Source: Kutzneria kofuensis (lineage in GTDB: Bacteria > Actinomycetota > Actinomycetes > Mycobacteriales > Pseudonocardiaceae). Taken from it: 64,000 nucleotides of DNA. The notes below the pieces were generated by a model. That model had not been told where the DNA came from. It saw nothing but the letters and a program-made list of their open reading frames with translations, and did not search any database. Each line of letters opens with the position of its first letter. The stretch's first letter is position 1. Positions 44,332-51,799 of the stretch are shown here, piece after piece. The position numbers and the translations under genes were made by a program. Location: NCBI RefSeq assembly GCF_014203355.1, contig NZ_JACHIR010000001.1, positions 6,884,038-6,948,037 on the forward strand, in the 5' to 3' direction.

Positions 44332-44984
44332 CGGTCCGGGTGCTGATCGCGGACGACCAGGAGATGGTCCGGGTGGGATTCCGGATGATCCTGGACAACC
44401 AGCCGGACATCGAGGTGGTCGCCGACGTCCCGGACGGGGTGACGGCGCTGGCGAAGGCCCGCGAGCTGCGGCCCGACGTGTGCCTGGTGGACATCCGGAT
44501 GCCCGGGATCGACGGGCTGGAGGTGACCAGGCAGCTGGCCGGGCGCGGCGTCGCCGACCCGATCAAGGTTGTTGTCGTGACAACCTTCGACCTCGACGAG
44601 TACGTCTACGCGGCGCTGGAGAACGGGGCCTGCGGCTTCCTGCTCAAGGACGCCGGGCCGGCGCTGCTGGTGGAGGCGGTGCGGGCGGCCGCCGCCGGCA
44701 ACGCGCTGATCTCCCCGCAGATCACGCTGCGCATGCTGCAGCACTTCACCCGCCCGGCCGAGGAGTCGGGGCCGAGCGGGGAGCTGGACCTGCTGACCCA
44801 GCGTGAGCAGGACGTGGTGCGGGAGGTGGCTCGTGGCCTGACCAACACCGAGATCGCCGGCGCGCTGTTCCTGTCCCTGTCCACGGTGAAGACGCACCTC
44901 GCCTCCGTGCAGAACAAGATCGGCGCGCGGAACCGGGTGGAGATCGCTTCCTGGGCCTGGAGGACCGGCTTGGTCACGGCATAG
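44328..44984 (+). CDS. NarL-family response regulator
   Basis: 218-aa partner of the upstream kinase, starting with TTG at 44328 inside the kinase stop (TTGA). The receiver domain carries ADDQE and the phospho-acceptor Asp55 in CLVDIRMPG, the switch Thr region VVVTTF and the Lys in FLLKDAG. The LuxR helix-turn-helix is LTQREQDVVREVARGLTNTEIAGALFLSLSTVKTHLASV (about 150-190). It should bind upstream of the divergent ABC exporter genes, among others. A 101-bp nested inverted repeat begins 8 bp after its stop. Confidence 0.92.
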   Translation: MTVRVLIADDQEMVRVGFRMILDNQPDIEVVADVPDGVTALAKARELRPDVCLVDIRMPGIDGLEVTRQLAGRGVADPIKVVVVTTFDLDEYVYAALENGACGFLLKDAGPALLVEAVRAAAAGNALISPQITLRMLQHFTRPAEESGPSGELDLLTQREQDVVREVARGLTNTEIAGALFLSLSTVKTHLASVQNKIGARNRVEIASWAWRTGLVTA

Positions 44985-44991
44985 CCTTCTT

Positions 44992-45092
44992 GCGAGGCCG
45001 CGCCGGTGCCTGGACCGCGGCCGCATGTCGATCGAGTCTGTCCATCGATCGACATGCGGCAAGGGAAGGCACCGGCTTGAAGGCGGCCTCGC
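44992..45092. repeat. 101-bp three-tier nested inverted repeat (cruciform-like)
   Basis: Three pairs of arms nest symmetrically: GCGAGGCCGC (44992-45001) with 45083-45092, GCCGGTGCCT (45002-45011) with 45067-45076, and GCCGCATGTCGATCGA (45020-45035) with 45045-45060. Each pair is a perfect reverse complement; the apical loop is 9 nt and the internal loops are 6-8 nt. It lies between the response-regulator stop and the sigma-factor gene. It is larger than a normal terminator and has no T-run. Confidence 0.85.
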
Positions 45093-45252
45093 CCCGCGCG
45101 GCACGCGCGGCGTAAGCACTGCAAGGGCCGTGTCGCTCAGCGGAGACCCTTGGACAGTTGTATAGGGATTTCCCTGACGGCGGTTCGGCCGCAGCCGTTG
45201 GGGCCGCCCGGTCGATCGTCCATCCCGCGTTTCGCCCCTACCGTCTTATCTT

Positions 45253-46722
45253 GTGCAGGACGCGCAGCTTGTCGGCGCCATCGTGGAAGGCGACCGGCAG
45301 GGGTGGGCCGAGCTCTACCAGCGGTACGCCGACCCCCTCTACACCTATTGTGTCGCCCAGTTGCAGGATCGGGACGCGGCCGCCGACGTCCTGCACGACA
45401 CCCTGATCGTCGCCGCCGAGCGGGTGACCCAGCTGCGCGACCCGGAGCGGCTGCGACCCTGGCTGTACGCGATCGCCCGCAACGAGTGCCACCGCCGTCG
45501 GCGCAGCCACCGCCGGCTGGTCGCCTTGGAGGAAGCCGGCGACCTGCCGGAGGCCGTCGAGGACGTGGACAGCGAGCTGCGGCTGGACGAGATGCGCCGG
45601 CTGGTCCGCGAGGCCCTGGAGGGGCTGAACCCGGGTGAGCGAGAGGTCCTCGAACTCGCCGGCACGCACGGCCTGGCCGGACCCGACCTGGCCGCGGCGC
45701 TGGATGTCTCCGTCAACCACGCGAACGCGCTGCTGTCGCGGGCCCGCCAGCAGTTCGAGAAGTCGCTGTCGGCGCTGATCGTGGCCCGTACCGGCCGGCA
45801 GGCGTGCGCGGTGCTGGACGACATGCTGCGCAGCTGGGATGGTCGGATGACCCCGTTGCTGCGCAAGCGGATCGCGCGGCACATCGACAACTGCGAGACC
45901 TGCGGGGAGAACAAGCGGCGGCGGGTCAACGCCAAGCAGCTGCTGGCGCTCATCCCGCTGCTGGTGGCCGGCGGCGAGATCACCGACAAGGTGACCGAGG
46001 AGACCGAGAACCCGGAGCTGGTCAGCTACCGCCGTGACCTGGCCGAACGCGCCGGCCCGTTCCGGCGTCGGGACGGCTTCCCGGTCGGCCGGGCGCCGTG
46101 GCGCCGGCCGCCGTGGATCACCATCGCCGCCGTCGCCGCGATGCTGGCCATGCTCGGCGTCTACACCTTCCTGGCGCCGATTCCCGCCGACCAACGCCGG
46201 GCACTGCCACCCGTGAAGACCACGACGTCGCCCGTGTCGGTGCCGCCGCCGACCACAACCGAGGAAACCACGACCGTCACGACGACGGCCGATCCGACGA
46301 CGACCACCATCACCACGACGTCGCGGGTGGTCGCCGCCCCGCCGACGACGGTCGTCACGACGACCACCACGACCAAGACCACCACCACGACGACGACAAC
46401 AACCACAACGACCACGCCGCCGCCGTCGAGCAGCGTCCCGCCCCGGGGCACGCTCGGTGTCACCCCACGCGAGCTCAACCTCAACTCGGGCAAGGCGTCC
46501 GTGACGATCTCGTCGAAGGGGGGATCGCTGGCGTGGAGCGCAACCAGTTCCAACCCTCATGTCACGGTCACGCCCGCCTCGGGCACCCTTGCGACGAACG
46601 GGTCGGTGACGGTCTCCGTCGCGCTGACCACGTTCGACAGCTCCGGCGGCGCCACCCTCACCTTCACCGCCAGCGGCGGCCAGACCATCACGGTGAGTGC
46701 GAATTGGGCGGTCATCTCGTGA
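45253..46722 (+). CDS. ECF-type sigma factor fused to zinc finger, membrane helix and BACON-like surface domain
   Basis: 489-aa one-chain sensor. Residues about 10-80 are sigma region 2 (WAELYQRYADPLYTYCVAQLQDRDAAADVLHDTL) and about 120-170 are region 4 (LNPGEREVLELAGTHGLAGPDLAAALDVSVNHANALLSRAR). A zinc-finger anti-sigma-like segment HIDNCETC lies at 210-217, a single membrane helix (WITIAAVAAMLAMLGVYTFL) at about 285-305, then an extracellular linker that is almost pure Thr/Pro (about 320-395) and a C-terminal beta-sandwich (LGVTPRELNLNSGKASVTI to the end). Normally the anti-sigma factor is a separate protein. The GTG start is at 45253; TTG at 45251 is another frame. It lies just before the CIS regulator. 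Confidence 0.85.
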   Translation: MQDAQLVGAIVEGDRQGWAELYQRYADPLYTYCVAQLQDRDAAADVLHDTLIVAAERVTQLRDPERLRPWLYAIARNECHRRRRSHRRLVALEEAGDLPEAVEDVDSELRLDEMRRLVREALEGLNPGEREVLELAGTHGLAGPDLAAALDVSVNHANALLSRARQQFEKSLSALIVARTGRQACAVLDDMLRSWDGRMTPLLRKRIARHIDNCETCGENKRRRVNAKQLLALIPLLVAGGEITDKVTEETENPELVSYRRDLAERAGPFRRRDGFPVGRAPWRRPPWITIAAVAAMLAMLGVYTFLAPIPADQRRALPPVKTTTSPVSVPPPTTTEETTTVTTTADPTTTTITTTSRVVAAPPTTVVTTTTTTKTTTTTTTTTTTTTPPPSSSVPPRGTLGVTPRELNLNSGKASVTISSKGGSLAWSATSSNPHVTVTPASGTLATNGSVTVSVALTTFDSSGGATLTFTASGGQTITVSANWAVIS

Positions 46723-46745
46723 CGCAGCGAAGTCCCCAAAAATTT

Positions 46746-46788
46746 CTGGGAGAAAGTTGTTGTTCCTCGATCTCCCCAGGTCTCCCAG
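46746..46788. promoter_or_regulatory. Inverted repeat in the leader of the LuxR-type gene
   Basis: CTGGGAGA (46746-46753) and TCTCCCAG (46781-46788) form a perfect 8-bp inverted repeat 27 bp apart, between the sigma-factor stop and the LuxR-type start. It may be an operator for that regulator or a weak terminator for the sigma-factor gene. Confidence 0.35.
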
Positions 46789-46845
46789 CTTCGGGAGCTC
46801 ACTCCTGTGAGCGTCCGCACGCCACAGCCGAAGGAGACAGGCGAG

Positions 46846-47499
46846 ATGGAACTTGACACGGCGGCAACCACGCTGACCCGGGTCCCGGTGCTCGTGCGGG
46901 CCACGGATCCGATCCTGCAGGGCGGGGTCGCCGTCACGCTGCGCACCAGGCCGGAGGTCCGCCTGGTGGACGAGGACAGCGCGGAGGCGAGATCGGCGGT
47001 CGTGTTCGTGGTCGCCGACCGGCTCGACGACCACGCCGCCAAGCTGCTGCGCACGCTGCAGTGCGGTGGCCACACCAAGGTCGCGCTCATCGCCGGCCAG
47101 ATCGACGACAACGAGATCCTCGTGGCGGTGGAGAACGGGGTCTGCGCGGTGGCCCGCCGCTCGGAGATCAACGCCGACGCCCTGGTGCGGCTGGCCCAGG
47201 CCGTCGCCACCGGGGAGGGCGCGCTGCCGCCCGACCTGCTCGGCCGGCTGCTGGACCGGGTCGCCCGGCTGCAGCGCAACGTGCTCGAGCCGCGCGGCCT
47301 GCACCTGGGCGGCACCTCCGCCCGCGAGACCGAGGTGCTGCGGCTGGTCGCCGAGGGCTACTCCACCAAGGAGATCGCCGAGCAGCTGTGCTACTCGCAG
47401 CGCACCGTCAAGGCGATCATGCACGACATCACCAACCGGTTCCACCTGCGCAACCGCCCGCACGCCGTGGCCTACGCGCTGCGTGAAGGCCTGATCTGA
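46846..47499 (+). CDS. LuxR-type regulator with degenerate receiver, beside the CIS cluster
   Basis: 217-aa protein. The N-terminal half has the alpha/beta rhythm of a receiver (VPVLVRATDPILQGGVAVTLRTRPEVRLV, VVFVVADRLDDHAAKLLRTLQ, KVALIAGQIDDNEILVAVENGVCAVARRSEI) but no clear phospho-acceptor Asp. The C-terminal LuxR helix-turn-helix is SARETEVLRLVAEGYSTKEIAEQLCYSQRTVKAIMHDI. The ATG at 46846 follows AAGGAG by 9 nt; a GTG at 46807 lacks one. Regulators of this kind accompany actinomycete contractile injection loci, and this gene points at the left arm of the cluster, so it is the prime candidate CIS regulator. Confidence 0.82.
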   Translation: MELDTAATTLTRVPVLVRATDPILQGGVAVTLRTRPEVRLVDEDSAEARSAVVFVVADRLDDHAAKLLRTLQCGGHTKVALIAGQIDDNEILVAVENGVCAVARRSEINADALVRLAQAVATGEGALPPDLLGRLLDRVARLQRNVLEPRGLHLGGTSARETEVLRLVAEGYSTKEIAEQLCYSQRTVKAIMHDITNRFHLRNRPHAVAYALREGLI

Positions 47500-47510
47500 C
47501 CATCGGTTCC

Positions 47511-47547
47511 GCATTGAGGGGCGGCGCGGACGGCCGCCCCTCAATGC
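47511..47547. terminator. Hairpin between convergent genes
   Basis: GCATTGAGGGGCGGC (47511-47525) and its perfect reverse complement (47533-47547) enclose a 7-nt loop. It lies 11 bp after the LuxR-type stop and 7 bp from the convergent gene's stop, so it can end transcription from both sides. Confidence 0.75.
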
Positions 47548-47554
47548 TGCCGGG

Positions 47555-48196
47555 TCAGTGCCAGTGACCGGCGCCGGTGCCCACCACTTCCGCGTTGTAG
47601 TGCTGGTTGAAGCTGACCACGTGCGAGAAGAAGCCGTTCAGCGTCACGTTCAGCTGGAACGGCAGGGCGGCGATCGGCCCCGAGTTGGCGTCGCCGCGGT
47701 TCATCGCGTGGTTGGGCACGACCACCCGCACGTCCACGGAGAAGTCCGGCGGCAGGTAGTTGACCGCGATCCACGGCGCCACGTAGTCGAGGTAGCGGCC
47801 GACGCCGTTGTGGCTGGCGCCGTAGTAGTAGGACACGCCGACCTGGAAGTCGTAGTCGGCCTGCCACACCCGCCACCACTCGCTGGAGGCCTTCCAGTGC
47901 AGGCTGATGTTGCCCGGCTCGGCGGCCCAGCCGGTCAGCGCCATCGGGTCCACCCCGGCCGGCACGGCGTTGGCGTACTCGCTGGCGTTGATGCTGGCGG
48001 TGTTGTGCAGCAGCTCGATCACGGTCTTGCCGACGTTGACGATCGTGTCGACGGCGCCGCCCTCGCCGCCGATGGTCTCCGGCGCCCCCGTGCCGGCCAG
48101 CTGGTCGCTGGCGGTGTAGGCGGCGAAGCTGCCGGCGTCGGCCAGCAGTGCCTGGTGGAACTCGTCCTGACTGACCTGCGGCGTGGTGTCGGTCAT
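47555..48196 (-). CDS. Unrecognised 213-aa protein of the CIS left arm (candidate cargo)
   Basis: I do not recognise a family. The protein starts MTDTTPQVSQDEFHQALLADAGSF, has no signal peptide or membrane helix, and its second half is rich in aromatic residues (WKASSEWWRVWQADYDFQVGVSYYYG, WIAVNYLPPDF, FFSHVVSFNQHYNAE), suggesting a compact beta-rich domain. GAGGAG precedes the ATG by 6 nt. It is the last gene of the minus-strand arm, 10 bp after a cysteine-protease gene and behind the PAAR-like and DUF4255 genes. That position suggests an effector, an accessory or a protease partner of the injection system; this is inference from context. Confidence 0.7.
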   Translation of the reverse strand: MTDTTPQVSQDEFHQALLADAGSFAAYTASDQLAGTGAPETIGGEGGAVDTIVNVGKTVIELLHNTASINASEYANAVPAGVDPMALTGWAAEPGNISLHWKASSEWWRVWQADYDFQVGVSYYYGASHNGVGRYLDYVAPWIAVNYLPPDFSVDVRVVVPNHAMNRGDANSGPIAALPFQLNVTLNGFFSHVVSFNQHYNAEVVGTGAGHWH

Positions 48197-48206
48197 CGTT
48201 GTCTCC

Positions 48207-48671
48207 TCAGCGGGTCGCGAAGATGTTGGCGCGCGAGTTCGCGCCCAGCTCGAACGAGCGCTCGAAGGTGGCGTAGTCCAGCTGCTGCGGACCGTGGATC
48301 GGGTCGTTGTAGTACATCCAGGTGCCGGCGGTGGTCCCGTCCGACCAGATGCCGTAGAGCACGACGGCGTGGCTGACGTTGCCCATCGCGCTCTGCTTGA
48401 TCACGATCCACAGTGGACCGTGGTCGGACAGCTCGGTCACCCAGTACGCGGGCACCCCGCACGCCGGGTAGACCTCGTGCACGCCCCAGTGCTGGGCGAT
48501 CGGCTCGATCCGGTCCCAGGTCATGGCCACGTCCCGGTACTCGCCGAGCACGCTGTCCAGGTCGGTGCCGACCAGCATCGCGATGCCGGCGGCCCAGCAG
48601 CTGGTGTTGTCGTGCTGGTACACCATGCCGACGGTCTCGCTGTGGCTGAACGGTTCCCAGGGTTCTGTCAT
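48207..48671 (-). CDS. Papain-like cysteine protease (C39/C70-like), candidate CIS effector
   Basis: 154-aa single-domain protein. QHDNTSCWAA holds the oxyanion-hole Gln19 and nucleophile Cys25 at the head of a helix; GNVSHAVVLYGI holds His101; MYYNDPIHGP holds Asp123 (or Asn122). Order and spacing match papain-fold cysteine peptidases of the AvrRpt2/C70 and C39-like groups, including secreted effectors. No signal peptide is present, so it does not leave by Sec. It is encoded 4 bp after the PAAR-like gene in the injection-system left arm, which makes delivery through the apparatus plausible. A maturation protease for CIS components is the alternative. Confidence 0.8.
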   Translation of the reverse strand: MTEPWEPFSHSETVGMVYQHDNTSCWAAGIAMLVGTDLDSVLGEYRDVAMTWDRIEPIAQHWGVHEVYPACGVPAYWVTELSDHGPLWIVIKQSAMGNVSHAVVLYGIWSDGTTAGTWMYYNDPIHGPQQLDYATFERSFELGANSRANIFATR

Positions 48672-48675
48672 GGTG

Positions 48676-49068
48676 TCAACCGCCGATCATCACGGTGCCC
48701 GCGCCGACGATGGAGCTCGTCGGCGACGGCGCTGGGTCGTTGCAGGTGGTCACCGGGTCGCCGACCCGGGCGGCCGGCTTGTTGTTGATCAGGACCGTGG
48801 AGCTGCCCTGGGTGACCGTGCCCTGGTTGGTCGGCGGCACCTGGAACGGGCCGCCCTGCGGAATGTGCGGCGGCGAGTTCGTCGCCGTGCTGCCCACGGT
48901 CGCCGCCGGCATGCCGCCGATCGTCACGTCGGTGCTGCAGCCGCCGGTGATCATGCCGGCGAACGGGTGGGGCAGCGGCGTCGGCACCGGGCCGCCGGGC
49001 GACGGGATCATCACGATGTGCACGTCCGTGCCGACGACCTGGTCGCCCTGCTTGGCCCCGGGGCTCAT
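48676..49068 (-). CDS. PAAR-like spike-tip protein (DUF4150-type)
   Basis: 130-aa protein with the Pro/Gly-rich beta pattern of PAAR-like tips: HIVMIPSPGGPVPTPLPHPFAG, CSTDVTIGGMPAATVGSTATNSPPH, and VLINNKPAARVGDPVTTCND. The repeated G-x-P-A-A and D-P motifs and the Cys and His residues suit the metal-bound cone that caps a VgrG-like trimer. The ATG at 49068 follows GAGGAG and overlaps the DUF4255 stop (ATGA). It would sit on the spike encoded at 56051 and may carry cargo such as the adjacent protease. Confidence 0.85.
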   Translation of the reverse strand: MSPGAKQGDQVVGTDVHIVMIPSPGGPVPTPLPHPFAGMITGGCSTDVTIGGMPAATVGSTATNSPPHIPQGGPFQVPPTNQGTVTQGSSTVLINNKPAARVGDPVTTCNDPAPSPTSSIVGAGTVMIGG

Positions 49069-49619
49069 GGCGTCTCCTCGATCCGCTTGCGCGCCCACTG
49101 CTTCCGGCCGTTCGGGGGAGTCATGGGACGTACGGTGTTGGCCACGCCCAGGTGCACCTCGTCGGCGGGCTTGGCCAACTCGGTGTCGACCGGCGGCACG
49201 TACGGAGCGTTGACCGTCAGCACGAAGCCGGCCCGTGGCGGGAACCCCAGTTCGCACGGCAGGGTCTCGCCCAGGCGCAGGTCCAGGCCGGTGTCCTCGT
49301 CGGTGAGGGCGATCAGCGCCTGCCCGAGCAGCGCGTGCTCCGACTCGACGTCGGCGGCGTGCGCCTGGACCACATAGGACAGTTCGTAGCGGCGGGTCGG
49401 CGCCCGCCGGCCGAGCAACGTGCCGTCGACGCCCCGCACGTCGTCCCAGCCGGCCGACCGGCCGCGCGCGTCGTCCCGCAGCCCGAACAGGGTCAGCGAG
49501 ACGGCGGGCTGCAAGTCCGTGGCGTCCAAAGCTGTCGGCACGGCGAGGAGAACGGCGGTGCCGTCCGGCAGCCGTTTCCGCAGCAGGTCGCGCAGCGCCT
49601 GGTCGACGGTGGGGATCAC
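49065..49619 (-). CDS. DUF4255 / Pvc16-like tube cap protein
   Basis: 184-aa protein of the Pvc16/Afp16 N-domain family, the terminator that caps tube and sheath at the distal end in eCIS particles. Family features are TVDQALRDLLRKRLP at the start, PAVSLTLFGLRDD, YELSYVVQAHAADVESEHALLGQALIAL and the C-terminal substrate-free tail. It is the first gene of the minus-strand arm, divergent from the sheath gene, and its stop overlaps the PAAR-like start. The position at the centre of the locus fits a structural core gene. Confidence 0.85.
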   Translation of the reverse strand: MIPTVDQALRDLLRKRLPDGTAVLLAVPTALDATDLQPAVSLTLFGLRDDARGRSAGWDDVRGVDGTLLGRRAPTRRYELSYVVQAHAADVESEHALLGQALIALTDEDTGLDLRLGETLPCELGFPPRAGFVLTVNAPYVPPVDTELAKPADEVHLGVANTVRPMTPPNGRKQWARKRIEETP

Positions 49620-49801
49620 AGCACGAAGTGTCCGGGCCGGACGCCGGCGATCGCAGTGGCGGACAGGCGTCCTTTCGGACCTGAGACCGCCGCCCCTAGG
49701 GGCAGCCCCGGTCGCCCTTCGTCCCGCCCCGCTGCCGCTGGGAACGATACCGCCGATTGGTCACGATGGCGTGGTCGCCAGTGTCTGTCAGGGAGGGCCC
49801 G
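49620..49801. promoter_or_regulatory. Divergent promoter region of the CIS locus
   Basis: This 182-bp space separates the two arms of the injection-system cluster, so promoters for both must lie here. The sheath gene has a GGGAGG ribosome site just before its ATG. I could not define convincing -35/-10 boxes or a clear palindrome; the LuxR-type regulator at 46846 or the fused sigma factor at 45253 may bind here. Confidence 0.45.
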
Positions 49802-51307
49802 ATGCCAAGCAGCTACCTCGCGCCCGGCGTGTACATGGAGGAAGTCTCATCGGGCTCGCGGCCGATCGAGGCCGTCGGGACCGCGGTCGCCGCCTTCGTC
49901 GGATTCGCCGAGAAGGGGCCGGTCAACGAGCCGGTCCTGGTCACCAGCTGGACCCAGTTCAAGCGCTCCTTCGGCGACTTCGTCGAGGGCTACCACCTCG
50001 CGCACGCCGTCTACGGCTACTTCCTCAACGGCGGCGGCACCGCGTACGTGGTCCGGGTCGGGGGCGCCGCCGGCGACACCGCGCCCATCGCCGAACTGCC
50101 GTCCGCAGTGGACGGTCGGGTCGCGCTGACCGTCTCCGCCAAGCAGCCGGAGCTGACCGGCGTCAGCGTCGAGGTGCAGCCGGCCGGCGAGCCCGCCGAC
50201 GACACGTTCAAACTGGTGGTGAAGCAGGGCGGCCAGCCCGTCGAGACCTTCGACAACGTCACCACCCGGCGCGGCGCCAACAACGTCGTCACCGTGGTCC
50301 GGGCCCAGTCGAAGCTGATCACCGTCGAGGACACCAAGGGCAAGGTGCTGGCGGTGCCGCAGGTCGGCGAGGTCGCACTGCCCGCGGGCGGCACGGACGT
50401 CGTCAACGCCGGCGACTACGTCGGCAACTCGGCCGACCGCACCGGTTTCGGCGGCCTGGAGGCCATCGACAACGTGACCATGCTGTGCGTGCCCGACCTG
50501 ATGGCCGCCTACCAGCACGGCAAGATCTCCCTGGACGACGTCAAGGCCGTGCAGCTGGCGATGATCGCGCACTGCGAGCTGATGTCCGACCGCGTCGCCA
50601 TCCTGGACACCCCGCCCGGCCTGAACGCCCAGCGCGTCAAGGAATGGCGGATGGACTTCACCGGCTACGACTCCAAGTACGCGGCCATGTACTGGCCGTG
50701 GATCAAGGTCGCCGACCCGGTCGCCGGCAAGCAGGTCTTCGTGCCGCCGAGCGGCCACATGGCCGGCATCTGGGCGCGCAACGACGCCAACCGCGGCGTG
50801 CACAAGGCCCCCGCCAACGAGGTCGTGCGCGGCGCGGTGACGCTGGAGCTGAACATCACCAAGGGCGAGCACGACACGCTCAACCCGGTCTCGGTCAACT
50901 GCATCCGCGCCTTCCCCGGGCAGGGCATCCGGGTGTGGGGCGCGCGCACGCTGTCCAGCGACCCGGAGTGGCGCTACCTCAACGTGCGGCGGCTGTTCAA
51001 CTACGTGGAGAAGTCCATTCTCCAGGGCACCAACTGGGTCGTGTTCGAGCCCAACGACCCGAAGCTGTGGGACTCGGTCAAGCGCACCATCACCATGTTC
51101 CTGCGCCGGGTGTGGCGGGACGGGGCGCTGTTCGGCCGCACGCCGGCCGAGGCGTTCTTCGTCAAGTGCGACGAGGAGAACAACCCGCCGGAGAACCGCG
51201 ACGCCGGCATCCTCACCGTCGAACTGGGCATCGCGCCGGTCAAGCCGGCCGAGTTCGTGGTGTTCCGCATCTCCCAGTTCTCCGAGGGCGCTTCGCTCGA
51301 AGAGTAG
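49802..51307 (+). CDS. Contractile tail sheath protein
   Basis: 501-aa sheath subunit, the contractile outer layer. MPSSYLAPGVYMEEVSSGSRPIEAVGTAVAAFVGFAEKGP is the diagnostic sheath N-terminus. The variable insert lies at about residues 80-200, and the conserved C-terminal domain includes DRVAILDTPPG, SGHMAGIWARNDANRGVHKAPANE and the end VEKSILQGTNWVVFEPND, as in T4 gp18 and eCIS sheaths. The ATG at 49802 follows GGAGG. It is the only sheath gene in the locus, whereas Afp/PVC loci have several. It starts the plus-strand arm, 30 bp before the first tube gene. Confidence 0.93.
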   Translation: MPSSYLAPGVYMEEVSSGSRPIEAVGTAVAAFVGFAEKGPVNEPVLVTSWTQFKRSFGDFVEGYHLAHAVYGYFLNGGGTAYVVRVGGAAGDTAPIAELPSAVDGRVALTVSAKQPELTGVSVEVQPAGEPADDTFKLVVKQGGQPVETFDNVTTRRGANNVVTVVRAQSKLITVEDTKGKVLAVPQVGEVALPAGGTDVVNAGDYVGNSADRTGFGGLEAIDNVTMLCVPDLMAAYQHGKISLDDVKAVQLAMIAHCELMSDRVAILDTPPGLNAQRVKEWRMDFTGYDSKYAAMYWPWIKVADPVAGKQVFVPPSGHMAGIWARNDANRGVHKAPANEVVRGAVTLELNITKGEHDTLNPVSVNCIRAFPGQGIRVWGARTLSSDPEWRYLNVRRLFNYVEKSILQGTNWVVFEPNDPKLWDSVKRTITMFLRRVWRDGALFGRTPAEAFFVKCDEENNPPENRDAGILTVELGIAPVKPAEFVVFRISQFSEGASLEE

Positions 51308-51337
51308 TCCCGAACCGTCCATTAAGGAGACACGACG

Positions 51338-51799
51338 ATGCCTTCCGGACTCGGTCCGAACCAGCCGAGCGACGCGCTCACCGCGGCCCGGTTCTCCATC
51401 ACCATCGACGGCTACGAGATCGCCTCCTTCGCCGAGCTGCTCGGCATCACCACCGAGGTCGAGGCGGTCGAGCTGATGGAGTCCACCGACAAGGCGGTGG
51501 TGCTCAAGAAGCTGCCCGGCAAGACCAAGCCGCCGACGCTGGTCCTCAAGCGCGGCAAGAACTCCAGCATGGAGCTGTGGGCGTGGCACGAGGCCGTGCT
51601 CAACGGCGACATCGTCGCCGCGCGCAAGAGCTGCTCGCTGGTGATGTACTCCACCGACGGCAAGCCGGTGGCCCGGTACCACCTTGAGCACGCGTGGCCG
51701 GCCAAGCTGGAGATCGGCGCTCTGAAGGCCGGCGCCAGCGAGGTGCTGATGGAGACCGTGACCCTGGTCTGCGAGCACATCCAGCGGGTGGCGCCGTGA
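51338..51799 (+). CDS. Tail tube protein 1 (gp19-like)
   Basis: 153-aa T4 gp19-type tube protein. ARFSITIDGYEIASFAELLGITTEVE is the family start, followed by LKRGKNSSMELWAWHEAVLNGD and the C-terminal strand pair EVLMETVTLVCEHIQRVAP. AAGGAG stands 9 nt before the ATG. It follows the sheath gene directly, the usual order for the main tube subunit. Its stop overlaps the next start (GTGA). Confidence 0.9.
   Translation: MPSGLGPNQPSDALTAARFSITIDGYEIASFAELLGITTEVEAVELMESTDKAVVLKKLPGKTKPPTLVLKRGKNSSMELWAWHEAVLNGDIVAARKSCSLVMYSTDGKPVARYHLEHAWPAKLEIGALKAGASEVLMETVTLVCEHIQRVAP

Noticed and set aside
44981-45252. tRNA or structured small RNA gene suggested by the nested hairpins
   Set aside because: No tRNA cloverleaf consensus (T-loop GGTTCRANNC, CCA end) or promoter is visible; the symmetry suits a palindromic element better.
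46240-46440. ACC/ACG-rich simple sequence as a non-coding microsatellite
   Set aside because: The sigma-factor frame runs straight through it into a folded C-terminal domain, so it is a coding linker.
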